In this document: positions 32,601 through 39,616 of the stretch, in pieces
How positions within the stretch are numbered: the stretch's first letter is position 1
Layout of the letters: each line of letters opens with the position of its first letter
Assembly: GCA_964420285.1 (NCBI GenBank)
Contig: CAYQTE010000006.1
Location: forward strand, 1-64,000
From: CAYQTE01 sp964420285
GTDB lineage: Bacteria > Planctomycetota > Phycisphaerae > Tepidisphaerales > Tepidisphaeraceae
Direction of reading: 5' to 3'
DNA length: 64,000 bases
Made by a program: the position numbers and the translations under genes
Notes under the pieces: model-generated
Seen by the model: the letters and a program-made list of their open reading frames with translations, nothing else
What the model was told of the DNA's origin: nothing
The model's database searches: none

Positions 32601-33078
32601 ACCGGCCACGGCGGCCGCCGCTGGCGCCGGCGGATCGTCCGGCAACGGTTCGACCGGGATTAGCTGGAATAAACGGCTCGTCTATGACACGGCCAAGGGT
32701 GTGGCGACGTTCGACGGTCCGGCCCACGTCGTGCATCTGGATGGCTCGACGCCGGCGGTGCGGACGGACATGTACGCCGATCAGCTCGTCGCGACATTCG
32801 GCACTGGCGCCACGGCGGCCGGTGGGGCGCAGCAACTGAAAAGCCTGACGGCCAGCGGGCAGGTGAGGATGCAGACGCGCGGGCAGGTCATCGACGGCGG
32901 CACGCTGCTTTACGACCCGATCGCGCAATATGTGATCATCAGGGGCACCGACCAGTGGCCGGGTTCGATTCACGATGCTCAGGGACTCAAGAACAATGCG
33001 TTCAATGTGCTGGAAATGGACCTGCAAACAGGGCAGATCAAGATTCTGGAAGGGATGAGCGGGCAGATCCAGCGGTAG
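29656..33078 (+). CDS. Giant LptC/LptA (OstA)-like LPS transport protein with repeat insertions
   Basis: A 1140-residue protein, several times the size of LptC or LptA. One N-terminal span (about 8-27) anchors it; GVWVPMYDKTGRLRQQFRAQ then matches the start of an LptC/OstA domain. Later segments alternate beta-rich OstA-like stretches (IVRLDGNPVHGHDGTAQVTG, VARGTELNVRTT-type, QSLMADEIDLN, TLLYDPIAQYVIIRGT) with low-complexity Ser/Thr/Gly/Ala linkers. Gene position after kdsD supports a role in carrying LPS across the periplasm. Eleven 24-base units in four arrays are inserted in frame in the linkers. The LptC/LptA call rests on context plus short motifs; fusion of both functions is inference. 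Confidence 0.65.
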   Translation: MRRIRSIALIAATAMALAALFVAYWHWSAASTPPQPVASQPASRPVRDVESGGGLGVWVPMYDKTGRLRQQFRAQRFDPRGGGLYHVIRPEAEFYFTQGSTPPAGTRPSSQPSSPQVVRLVGVEGDVNTVAGRTDPTLGSPMPSSLSRGVLQDVTISIYPDTTAASRDQADMTFTMDNLAFDNDTFRIYTPGGPNTAPDRVPVRGYGNDADFDGEGLEMRWDEMAHRLLSLEIAHGHRLTVKNAAALGMENAAQGSRGKGSGGVGANTGAAASVANGAPAATGPVTADGSNGLTTGGSTTLTAGGSTTAPSQAQLYRANFHDNVRVVQGGVEKITADVMHVDFVSGSSVPPATKPAPGPGASTQIAVAAAQSTAGGAAISGDVAGAGGGALAHDAGGSTGFTTGGSTALTTGSSTGVTPGTGPVDVYWTGILRIVPLDAESSGPAPTAGKAIVRLDGNPVHGHDGTAQVTGAHVTYWGSDQSALAEGSTAVPAELTDSSPDGSLVLDAAWMRFDGTGQAATLGPGRGKFRGKPSAPGAAEPVVDVNWTRQVTVNLTPGADGSLTLRRARLEGNVDVHSSTGVYVSGDSMDMTFDPSLATPRGVAGPNGGGLTGSTLTRAVVEKGAMCELTDANGIKRTIAGDEVSMEMGRQDGNAYPKHVNADGSVVVTTPDGRLQGAHLESTLLPAAGGSTPLATGGAAASASPAGAVRLQEMEMTRDVKLTGQNGVAARGTELNVRTTDAGENIVLWGEPAWATDGASTLTGPSIVLLPAAQQASVSGAGTLVTTRNAGAGLMPGSTALTTGGSAGPATRGSTAATTRQSATQPVTITWKNGATLDGQQNELDVTGTVNLHTMGDDGADQDASAAKMVLTLADKPPTTAPTRNPAANKGPSTRNAPASTALTATDPLDVGNMGFMSNKQVTAAKLIGGAKVASVLNGPDGNPVRTQSLMADEIDLNAIQQIMTVPGPGELIATETGPTTRPATAAAAGAGGSSGNGSTGISWNKRLVYDTAKGVATFDGPAHVVHLDGSTPAVRTDMYADQLVATFGTGATAAGGAQQLKSLTASGQVRMQTRGQVIDGGTLLYDPIAQYVIIRGTDQWPGSIHDAQGLKNNAFNVLEMDLQTGQIKILEGMSGQIQR
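30517..30588 (+). repeat. 24-base repeat, three-unit array (LptC-like gene, array A)
   Basis: Units at 30517-30540, 30541-30564 and 30565-30588 encode DGSNGLTT, GGSTTLTA and GGSTTAPS in frame with the host gene. The DNA core is GGCGGTTCGACGACGCTTAC, with ACCGCG or ACCACA ends. Confidence 0.75.
30841..30912 (+). repeat. 24-base repeat, three-unit array (array B)
   Basis: Units at 30841-30864, 30865-30888 and 30889-30912 encode GGSTGFTT, GGSTALTT and GSSTGVTP. Units one and two differ at few positions (GGCGGTTCGACAGGGTTCAC against GGTGGTTCGACAGCGCTCAC), the closest pair in the gene. Confidence 0.8.
31720..31767 (+). repeat. 24-base repeat, two degenerate units (array C)
   Basis: Units at 31720-31743 (GGSTPLAT) and 31744-31767 (GGAAASAS). 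The second is strongly diverged, suggesting an older insertion. Confidence 0.55.
32041..32112 (+). repeat. 24-base repeat, three-unit array (array D)
   Basis: Units at 32041-32064, 32065-32088 and 32089-32112 encode PGSTALTT, GGSAGPAT and RGSTAATT. GGTTCGACCGCGCTCACCAC in the first unit keeps the family core. Confidence 0.7.
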
Positions 33079-33097
33079 AATTCCGGAGGTTTGGAGA

Positions 33098-33667
33098 ATG
33101 AACAAGGCAATTCTGGCGACGGCGTTTTCTGAGGCTCTGGCGTATGGGGCGTACCTGGCCACGGGCACGGACGAGCAACAGCGCCGATGGAATCAGGTGT
33201 ACGACGCCGCGGAATTGACGGCCGGTCAGAAGCAACTCATCGCCGGCTTTTCGCGGCAGATGAAAGTGCTGGTGGTCAGCGGAATCTGGTGTGGTGACTG
33301 CGTGCAACAATGCCCGCTGATGCAGAGGATCGCCGAGGCAGCCGGTGGGAAGATCGATCTGCGCTTCGTGGATCGCGATGCACATGAGGAACTGACCGAG
33401 AAGGTGCGCATCAACGATGGCAGCCGCGTGCCGGTCGTCGTCTTCATGTCCGAGGATGGCCACTGGTGCGGCACGTACGGCGACCGCACCATAAGCCGCT
33501 ACCGCGCCATGGCGGTGCGGCAACTGGGACCGTCCTGCCCGATCGGCATTCTGCCGCCGGACAAGAACGAGATCGCGGCAACGCTGGCGGACTGGCTCAC
33601 GGAATTCGAGCGCATCCAGCTTATGCTCCGCCTCAGCGCCCGGCTGCGAAAGCTGCACAACGACTGA
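33098..33667 (+). CDS. Thioredoxin-like protein with WCGDC active site
   Basis: A 189-residue thioredoxin-fold protein. SGIWCGDCVQQCPLMQRIA gives a redox C-x2-C pair (WCGDC), and VPVVVFMSEDGHW supplies the cis-Pro region (SRVPVV). No signal peptide is visible, so it is probably cytoplasmic. The N-terminal 50 residues (a helical extension with EALAYGAYLATGT) and the C-terminal helix go beyond a minimal thioredoxin, as in the thioredoxin_9 type. GGAGG precedes the ATG. It is 19 bases downstream of the LptC-like gene; a functional link is not obvious, though disulphide handling of LPS transport proteins is known in other bacteria. Confidence 0.85.
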   Translation: MNKAILATAFSEALAYGAYLATGTDEQQRRWNQVYDAAELTAGQKQLIAGFSRQMKVLVVSGIWCGDCVQQCPLMQRIAEAAGGKIDLRFVDRDAHEELTEKVRINDGSRVPVVVFMSEDGHWCGTYGDRTISRYRAMAVRQLGPSCPIGILPPDKNEIAATLADWLTEFERIQLMLRLSARLRKLHND

Positions 33668-33676
33668 TCCACCGCG

Positions 33677-34309
33677 TCAATGCCGGTCGGATTTGGCAAA
33701 CAGCGTGTGGACAATGTCGCGCGACAGAACCAGTTGGGCCTCGTCGCCGGTGGCGGTGGTTTCAAGCGTGATCGGCCCGGTCGTTTGGCCGGGTCCGGCC
33801 TGCATTTCCGACGGAGCGGGGTTCGGGTTGCTTCGCGGCACCAAACCCGCCTGAGCCGCGCCGGCCAGCAGAACAATAGCCACCGCGCCGGCCACGCTCA
33901 GCAGCGTGCTATTCACACACCGGCGGCGCAGCAATTGCCACGAACCCACCATGAGAATCACGCCGAATAGGAATCCCGCCGCGGCCATCTGCACGGCCGC
34001 CAAATGACGGGCGTCGGCGTGCTTGGTGGTCGCGGCATCGGCCGGTTGCGAGGTGGATGTCCTGGCCTCCAGCCAGGCCTTGGGGATGCGGAGAATGCTT
34101 CCCTTGCCCTCGTCGGCCAGCGTGGCGGTGATTCGTTTTTCCAGTCGGATATCGGGCAGCCCCGCATCGGCAGGTGGTGGCGGAGGCTGTATGACAATCG
34201 GCGGCCGGACCATGGCCAGCACCGGCGTGGCACCGCACGGCGCGGCGAAGGTAAGACCCATGAGAACTGCGGCAAATAGCCCCAGGCATGCTGTGACAGT
34301 TGCTTTCAT
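33677..34309 (-). CDS. Exported membrane protein, paralogue of the next gene
   Basis: A 210-residue protein of unknown function with a signal peptide (about 1-27), a Pro-rich start of the mature part (MVRPPIVIQPPPPPAD), a soluble segment, two hydrophobic spans (about 108-126 and 135-152) and a C-terminal tail ending LVLSRDIVHTLFAKSD. The layout repeats in the gene at 34338-34883: RPPIVIQP matches RPPIIIRP, and LVLSRDIVHTLF matches VTLSRDLAAFLT. They look like a tandem duplication. A start at 34324 is possible; 34309 gives a cleaner signal peptide. Confidence 0.65.
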   Translation of the reverse strand: MKATVTACLGLFAAVLMGLTFAAPCGATPVLAMVRPPIVIQPPPPPADAGLPDIRLEKRITATLADEGKGSILRIPKAWLEARTSTSQPADAATTKHADARHLAAVQMAAAGFLFGVILMVGSWQLLRRRCVNSTLLSVAGAVAIVLLAGAAQAGLVPRSNPNPAPSEMQAGPGQTTGPITLETTATGDEAQLVLSRDIVHTLFAKSDRH

Positions 34310-34337
34310 GACATGACTCCGCAAGTGGCCGGAAGGG

Positions 34338-34883
34338 TTAGTTATTGCCCAGCGCGTCGGCCGTCAGAAACGCGGCCAGATCGCGCGAAAGTGTGACACG
34401 CACGGCGGTGGATTGCGATGTGAGATCGACCTCGACCGGACCGTGATGACCCATGCCCGGCGGCGGCGCCAAAGGCGAATCGGCCGCATAGAGGCCGCGG
34501 GCGACCATCGAGATTCCGACGGCCGCCGCGACCAGCAGAATCGCGCCGTTGCGCCGTTTGCCCCGAGCCAGTTGCAGGCCGCCAATCACGATGGCGGTGG
34601 ATAGCCCGAACCCGGCCACGATGGTCGGAACCGGCGAGATGCCCGTCGCATCGGCGTGCGGCGCGGGACCAGCAAACGCATCGCGCGGAATCACCAGCAC
34701 GGTCGGGTTGTCACCCTCGGCAAGCTGCGCGATGAACTGGTCGTTGGGAACCGGCGCCGGCTCGACAGGCATCGGCCGGATGATGATCGGCGGGCGCGCA
34801 ATTTGTCCGGCCCCAGCGCCGGCCCAAGCCACGGACGCCGTCGCGATCGAAGCGATGGCGAAGATCAAAAGACGCGATTTCAT
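34338..34883 (-). CDS. Exported membrane protein, paralogue of the downstream gene
   Basis: A 181-residue protein of unknown function. A signal peptide (1-21, ending SVAWAGAG) is followed by RPPIIIRPMPVEPAPVP, a soluble piece with VLVIPRDAF (compare ILRIPKAWL in the paralogue), two hydrophobic spans (about 84-102 and 110-128) and a tail with VRVTLSRDLAAFLTADAL. GAGGAG lies upstream of the ATG at 34883. It is 28 bases upstream of its paralogue, so the two are one transcript. The conserved (V/I)PR/K and LSRD blocks may be the functional parts. Confidence 0.7.
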   Translation of the reverse strand: MKSRLLIFAIASIATASVAWAGAGAGQIARPPIIIRPMPVEPAPVPNDQFIAQLAEGDNPTVLVIPRDAFAGPAPHADATGISPVPTIVAGFGLSTAIVIGGLQLARGKRRNGAILLVAAAVGISMVARGLYAADSPLAPPPGMGHHGPVEVDLTSQSTAVRVTLSRDLAAFLTADALGNN

Positions 34884-35090
34884 GGTCAAGCTCCTCACAA
34901 AAGCGACAGGCGAGAATATCTCCCAGTCGGTTAGACTCATTAGCGCCCCAGAAGTTCCGAAAAGCAATATCGAAGCGATGAAATCAAGCGAAATGCGAAC
35001 TTTTCGCCCGCTGGGGCGTCCAACGATCCAGTGCAGCCCAATGGTATTTGTAGACCTGCATGTGCCAGCGGCCTGATAAATGGAGCGATC

Positions 35091-36065
35091 ATGCGAATTC
35101 GAGCACGTTTCGGGTTGGTTCTGGCCGCATTGGCAATTCTGCTGCCGGCCGGAATGGCGCGGGGGCAGAATTATCATGAGCCGTTTTCGGATTTCTATCC
35201 TTACACGAGCGGTGGACAATATCTCGACCCGCTTTGGAACTTCGAGCATGCCCAATTCCATGGCCCGATACAGCAGATCGAGCAGGTAACCTACAGCCCG
35301 CGCGCGGGCATTGAGGTGACGACGCCGACAGTGTTCAAATTCAACGACAAGGGGCAGTTGATTGAGCGGGTGCGCACCATCCGTTCAACCGCCGGCGGGG
35401 CCAGCAAAATAGTGCCGGACATGGACGCGGTGGTTTCGTACGACTCGGGCGGCCGAATCAGCAAGATCACTCTCTCCGAACCCCCGCCGTCGCGCGCGGG
35501 CGTCATGCAGATTCAGGAGGCAACGTATGACGATGCGGGGAACCTCACGAGCATCTCCACCAGGTTCCCGGAAGGCGATGGTTTCCGCGAAAGCGACAAA
35601 TTCAAATTTGCCGCGCGGTCCACTTCCGAGGGCGGCAAAATGATTGCGTACGGGATAGCCGACGGCCCCGAACCCTACAAGTCGGATACGAGAGAACTGG
35701 TTTACGACAAGGCCGGGCATCTCATCCGGTACAAATTTGTGCCCGGATACCAGAACAACCCCGGCGGCTATGTAACTCCCGAAACATTGTTAGCCGCCGA
35801 TGCGACCACCAAGCCGGTCGCCGAGCAACAGTCCCGGCCCTATTACACGTGGAACGACAAAGGGGACCTCGCCATGCTCGGGAGCGATGCTGATCGGGTA
35901 CATTATGAATTCGCCTACGAGTACGATACGCACGGCAACTGGACCAGCCGGACGGTGACCCAGATCGGCACCGCCGGCCGCGGCGGGGAAGCGCCGGGGG
36001 TGAAGGAGAAGGTCGTGCACACGATCACGTATTACGACAACTCCACAACGAAGCCGGCTCGGTGA
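35091..36065 (+). CDS. Secreted YD/RHS-repeat-like protein
   Basis: A 324-residue secreted protein. The signal peptide is about 1-26 (LVLAALAILLPAGMARGQ). The mature part has loose repeats of the YD type: FNDKGQLIERV, YDSGGRISKI, YDDAGNLTSIS, YDKAGHLIRYKF, WNDKGDLAML and YEYDTHGNWTSRTV. In RHS/YD proteins such repeats form a beta-shell; here the number is small and no toxin domain follows, so it is more like the single-domain YD-repeat exported proteins of unknown role. It is divergent from the paralogous pair. The ATG at 35091 is chosen because it gives a standard signal peptide. Confidence 0.75.
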   Translation: MRIRARFGLVLAALAILLPAGMARGQNYHEPFSDFYPYTSGGQYLDPLWNFEHAQFHGPIQQIEQVTYSPRAGIEVTTPTVFKFNDKGQLIERVRTIRSTAGGASKIVPDMDAVVSYDSGGRISKITLSEPPPSRAGVMQIQEATYDDAGNLTSISTRFPEGDGFRESDKFKFAARSTSEGGKMIAYGIADGPEPYKSDTRELVYDKAGHLIRYKFVPGYQNNPGGYVTPETLLAADATTKPVAEQQSRPYYTWNDKGDLAMLGSDADRVHYEFAYEYDTHGNWTSRTVTQIGTAGRGGEAPGVKEKVVHTITYYDNSTTKPAR

Positions 36066-36072
36066 TGAATTG

Positions 36073-37335
36073 TTAGTAGTAAATGACCCATCCAGCGAAC
36101 CCAGCGGCGATGATGAGCAGGGCGGGGTTTGCGTCGAGCGTCAGGCCGAGGAGCAGCGCGGCCAGGGAAATCAAGAGAGTGGGAATATCGCCGATGGCGG
36201 CGTGGGCGAGAGTGATGGTGGTAATGAAAATGAGCGCGACGACGGCGGCGTTGGCGGCGGCGAGGGCGGGGCTTTGACGCAGTCGCGGGAGAATGGGGGC
36301 CAGTATCGCTACATAGAGAAACGCGGGGAGGAAAATGGCGATGGTGGCAATGGCTGCCGCGAGGATGGCGGTGGCGGGCCCGAGCTTGAAATCGAAATCG
36401 GCCACGAAGAAACCGACGAAACTGGCGGTGGTCAGAAGCGGGCCGGGTGTGAACTGGCCGGCGGCAATGGCGTCGGTGAGCTGTCGCTGGGTCAGCCAGC
36501 CGTGGGAATCGACGAAGTTGGCTTGGAGATAGGGGAGCAACAGATAGCCGCTGCCGAAGATGGTGGCGCCGATCTTGAGCATGAGCAGGCCCAGGAGAGT
36601 GAGGGAGATCAGGGGAGTGGCGGCGGCGAGTGCTAGGGCGAAAGGACGCGGGAGGAAGAGGGGGAGAAGGGGAGAGGGGGAGCGGGGGAGATGAGGGCCG
36701 GGGGCCGGTGGGGGAGATGTGCGATTGGCCCGGAGGAATCCGGCCAGGGCGGCGGCGGCCAGGATCAGTAGATCGGGGGCGGGGATGGGATGTGTGGGGG
36801 CCAGATAGCGGGCGCCGGCGTCGGCCAGGGCGGCGGCAACAAAGACCGCGATGTTGAACCTTGACGTGAGGCTGGTCCGGGCGAAGCGGTAGAGGGCGAT
36901 GGCAACCACGGCCACGACGGCGGCGTCGAGACCCCGCGAGATGCTCGCGGCGGCGGGCAGGGCGCCATAGGCGCAGTAGACCCACGCCAGGGGGATCATC
37001 ATGAGAAAGGCGGGGAGGATGAAGCCAATGCCGGCAACGATCAGGCCGGGGAGTCCGGCGCGGAGATAGCCGATGGCCAGGGCCAATTCGGTGCTGCTGG
37101 GGCCGGGGAGGGCGTTGACGGCCGCGAAGAGGTTGAGGAAGTGGGTTCGGTCGAGCCAGCGGCGTTTCTGGACCAGATCGCGTTCCATGATGGCGACATG
37201 AGCGGCCGGGCCGCCGAAGGCCGTGGCGCCCAGGCGCAGGAAATAGACGGCCAACTCAAGAAGGCGGAGTTGAAGCGACGGCGAGGGCGGCGGCGGGCAT
37301 GGGTTGGCGGGCGGGCTGGCGGGATCGTAAGTCAT
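36073..37335 (-). CDS. chrA: Chromate transporter, two-domain ChrA
   Basis: A 420-residue CHR-family ion transporter with two homologous halves, each of about six helices. The first half starts VYFLRLGATAFGGPAAHVAI and has NALPGPSSTELALAIGY; the second repeats the pattern with LLMLKIGATIFGSGYLLLPY and AIAAGQFTPGPLLTTASFVG. The FGGP and PGP motifs are diagnostic. Such proteins export chromate in resistant bacteria, though many family members are uncharacterised and may carry other oxyanions. A Pro-rich linker of about 40 residues separates the halves. It is divergent to an ArsR-type regulator. The start at 37335 is not backed by a ribosome-binding site. Confidence 0.9.
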   Translation of the reverse strand: MTYDPASPPANPCPPPPSPSLQLRLLELAVYFLRLGATAFGGPAAHVAIMERDLVQKRRWLDRTHFLNLFAAVNALPGPSSTELALAIGYLRAGLPGLIVAGIGFILPAFLMMIPLAWVYCAYGALPAAASISRGLDAAVVAVVAIALYRFARTSLTSRFNIAVFVAAALADAGARYLAPTHPIPAPDLLILAAAALAGFLRANRTSPPPAPGPHLPRSPSPLLPLFLPRPFALALAAATPLISLTLLGLLMLKIGATIFGSGYLLLPYLQANFVDSHGWLTQRQLTDAIAAGQFTPGPLLTTASFVGFFVADFDFKLGPATAILAAAIATIAIFLPAFLYVAILAPILPRLRQSPALAAANAAVVALIFITTITLAHAAIGDIPTLLISLAALLLGLTLDANPALLIIAAGFAGWVIYY

Positions 37336-37537
37336 ACGCTGGAGGCGGCATCTTGCCGGGTTCTCGGACCAGAAAGTGGATTGGCTGGTCTGGACTGTCA
37401 AGAGCCAAGGTGTGGTGAAGCCACCGCTGATCTGGGATTTCGGCGGTCAAACGGCCGGATAAATGTGGGAAGCCATGCAAATTGCAAGGCGACGAGATGG
37501 ATTTCTTAAGAAAATTGAAAAAATATGATGGAGTTCT

Positions 37538-37567
37538 TTGACTATGAGCGGACTTGGGGCATATAGT
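37538..37567 (+). promoter_or_regulatory. Probable sigma-70-type promoter of the ArsR gene
   Basis: TTGACT (37538-37543) and TATAGT (37562-37567) are separated by 18 bases, in an AT-rich stretch 44 bases before the ArsR-type ATG. It matches the -35/-10 consensus at five of six positions each. Divergent chrA could be controlled from the same region. Confidence 0.5.
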
Positions 37568-37611
37568 GCGAAGAACGAATCGGCGATTGGACATTTATCG
37601 AGGATTGACTC

Positions 37612-37947
37612 ATGCAACACATGAAAGCGGAAGCCGCCAGCCAGGATCTCGAACAGCTCAACTCCCTGTTCCGGTTGTTGTCGGACAAGACGCGGCTGAC
37701 GATCCTGTTCCTGCTGGCCCAGGGCGAGCGAAACGTGATGACCTTGACCCGCGAACTGGGCTTGCCACAGCCAACCGTCAGCCATCACCTCGGCTTGCTT
37801 CGCACCAGCAACGTGATCGCCAACCGCCGCAAGGGCAAGCAGGTGTTCTACGCCCTCAACGGCCGGGTGACGGCTTCCGGCGGCAACGAACTGGAAGTGT
37901 CAATGGCTCACTATCGCGTGAAGATCGAGCCGGCCTCCGAGGCATAA
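37612..37947 (+). CDS. ArsR-family winged-helix regulator
   Basis: A 111-residue regulator of the ArsR/SmtB fold. SLFRLLSDKTRLTILFLLAQ is the typical second helix region, and LGLPQPTVSHHLGLLRTSNV the recognition helix and wing, followed by RRKGKQVFYALN. No CxC or other metal-ligand motif of arsenic or cadmium sensors is visible, so it may sense a non-metal signal or respond by another site. The region PQPTVSHHLG is intact for DNA binding. GAGG lies upstream of the ATG at 37612. The divergent chromate transporter gene is the natural candidate target; that is inference. Confidence 0.88.
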   Translation: MQHMKAEAASQDLEQLNSLFRLLSDKTRLTILFLLAQGERNVMTLTRELGLPQPTVSHHLGLLRTSNVIANRRKGKQVFYALNGRVTASGGNELEVSMAHYRVKIEPASEA

Positions 37948-37971
37948 GCGATTTCTCGGCGGGTTGGCGCG

Positions 37972-39486
37972 TCAATTGAGTTTCTTCAACCAGAGATTGC
38001 GCGCCGACACTTTGGTGGTTGCCTCCATCTCGATTCCGAAAATGCCGGGCTGATTATTCGATGACGTGGGGTCGTCATCAATCATCACCGCCATCAACTG
38101 TCCGTTGATGATGTGGATAAATGTTCCGCCACGCGCGATGACGGTGTATTGATTCCAGTCATTCATCTTGACGACGTTGCCCAGTGCGGTGCGATCACCG
38201 ATGTTGCCCATGAGGCATCGCGGACCCATCCCAAAACCTTCAACCACCTGGCCGCGCCAGGCCATGATGCGCATCGGGGTATTCTCGGAATAGAACTGGC
38301 CGCTGTAGACGCGTGTGGGCCAGTAGTCGGCCTGCGGTCCGGTCATCATCCAGTCGAGGTTGACGGGGCCGACATTGTCGGTGACGTTGGCCGGGATGGG
38401 AGTAAGCCAGGGCAACCCGGTCTTGCTCCGGTATTGAAGTCCACTGCCGCCGCTGCCTTCAACCTTGATCTCGAATTTCAAGGTGAAGTCTTTGACGACG
38501 ACGTCGCGACAGGCGATGTATGTGTTGCCGCTGGGGTTTTGCGGGGTGGACTCGCCGACGATCGCGCCGTTCTCGACGCGCCAGAATTTGGGGTTACCGT
38601 CCCAGCCCTTGAGGCTGACACCATCGAACAGCGAGACGTATCCTTCGTGATCGTTGAAGTCGATAGGCTTGGGTTCGGTGAAGCCGCCGGACGTGAGCAC
38701 GCCGCCGTTGGCGATCAGCGCCGACAATTGATTCTCCGCCAGCTTGTTGGGGGAAGTCTGGATGGCGGCCAGCGCGTCGGCTCGGGCGCTGGCCAGGGCA
38801 AGTTCGGCCAAGTTGAGGGCGTTTACGCTGGCCCTGATGGCGGCGTCGTTGCGCGGATCGGCATAGGCCGCGGCGGCGACAGCCGTTCGCGCGGCCGTCA
38901 GGGCCGGGGTGGCTTGCTGCACGATTCCGGTCAATTGGGTGAGCTGTGCCACCTGGTTGGAGGTCATGTTCGGAATCGGGGCTCCGACCGGCGCACCGCC
39001 GGTCCGAGCGCCGCCAGCGCCGGCCGAGGCGGGCAGTGCCGCCACTTGCGCTGCCGACAGTTTGTTCGGCGAGGCCTGTATTCGTGCCAGGCCATCGGCT
39101 CGCGCATTGGCCAGGGCCAATTCCGCGGCGGTGATAGCGTCGACGCGAGCCTTGATTGCCGCATCATCGCGCGGCCAGGCAAGAGACGCGGCCAGCAACT
39201 GGGAGCGAGCGGAGGAAAGCGCTGCCGTCGGCGCGGCCAGGCCGGAGTTCATTTGCGTCACGGCGGTATTCTGCGCGGCGGTGAGGTTCGGAATTGCGCC
39301 GCGCCCCGTGCGACCGGCCCGGCCGTTGGGGGCCACGGCTCGCGTGGCTGGTGCGGGCGTCTGCTGCGCGCAAACAACGCCGATGATGAGGAATCCGGCA
39401 ATTACGGAGCAGACTGCGCCGCCGAGGCGCCAAAGCGTCCTGCGGCAGGCGCCGGCCGGAACGTTCGAGTTCGTCGACTGGTTCAT
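37972..39486 (-). CDS. DUF1080 (3-keto-disaccharide hydrolase-like) protein with duplicated helical N-terminus
   Basis: A 504-residue exported protein. The signal peptide or anchor is about 17-42 (GAVCSVIAGFLIIGVVCAQQ). Next come two copies of a helical module of about 90 residues, each ending AELALA(N/S)ARAD(G/A)LA-IQ(A/T)SPNKL. The C-terminal 220 residues are DUF1080: YVSLFDGVSLKGWDG, FWRVENGAIVGEST, LKFEIKVEGSGGSGLQYRSK and YTVIARGGTFIHIINGQ. DUF1080 is a concanavalin-like fold; some members cleave 3-keto-disaccharides and many are exported planctomycete enzymes. The duplicated module resembles helical hairpins of periplasmic metal-stress proteins only in general pattern. The start at 39486 has GAGGC upstream. 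Confidence 0.8.
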   Translation of the reverse strand: MNQSTNSNVPAGACRRTLWRLGGAVCSVIAGFLIIGVVCAQQTPAPATRAVAPNGRAGRTGRGAIPNLTAAQNTAVTQMNSGLAAPTAALSSARSQLLAASLAWPRDDAAIKARVDAITAAELALANARADGLARIQASPNKLSAAQVAALPASAGAGGARTGGAPVGAPIPNMTSNQVAQLTQLTGIVQQATPALTAARTAVAAAAYADPRNDAAIRASVNALNLAELALASARADALAAIQTSPNKLAENQLSALIANGGVLTSGGFTEPKPIDFNDHEGYVSLFDGVSLKGWDGNPKFWRVENGAIVGESTPQNPSGNTYIACRDVVVKDFTLKFEIKVEGSGGSGLQYRSKTGLPWLTPIPANVTDNVGPVNLDWMMTGPQADYWPTRVYSGQFYSENTPMRIMAWRGQVVEGFGMGPRCLMGNIGDRTALGNVVKMNDWNQYTVIARGGTFIHIINGQLMAVMIDDDPTSSNNQPGIFGIEMEATTKVSARNLWLKKLN

Positions 39487-39616
39487 GAAGTGCCTCGCAA
39501 AAAATGGAACTGAAAGCGCGGTCAAACCGAAAACGCGTCGCGGTCATGGTAGCGTCGATTTGTCGGCTTGGGTAATGGGGCGGGATATTGATCCGATGGC
39601 GTGCCGCTGCACCGGC

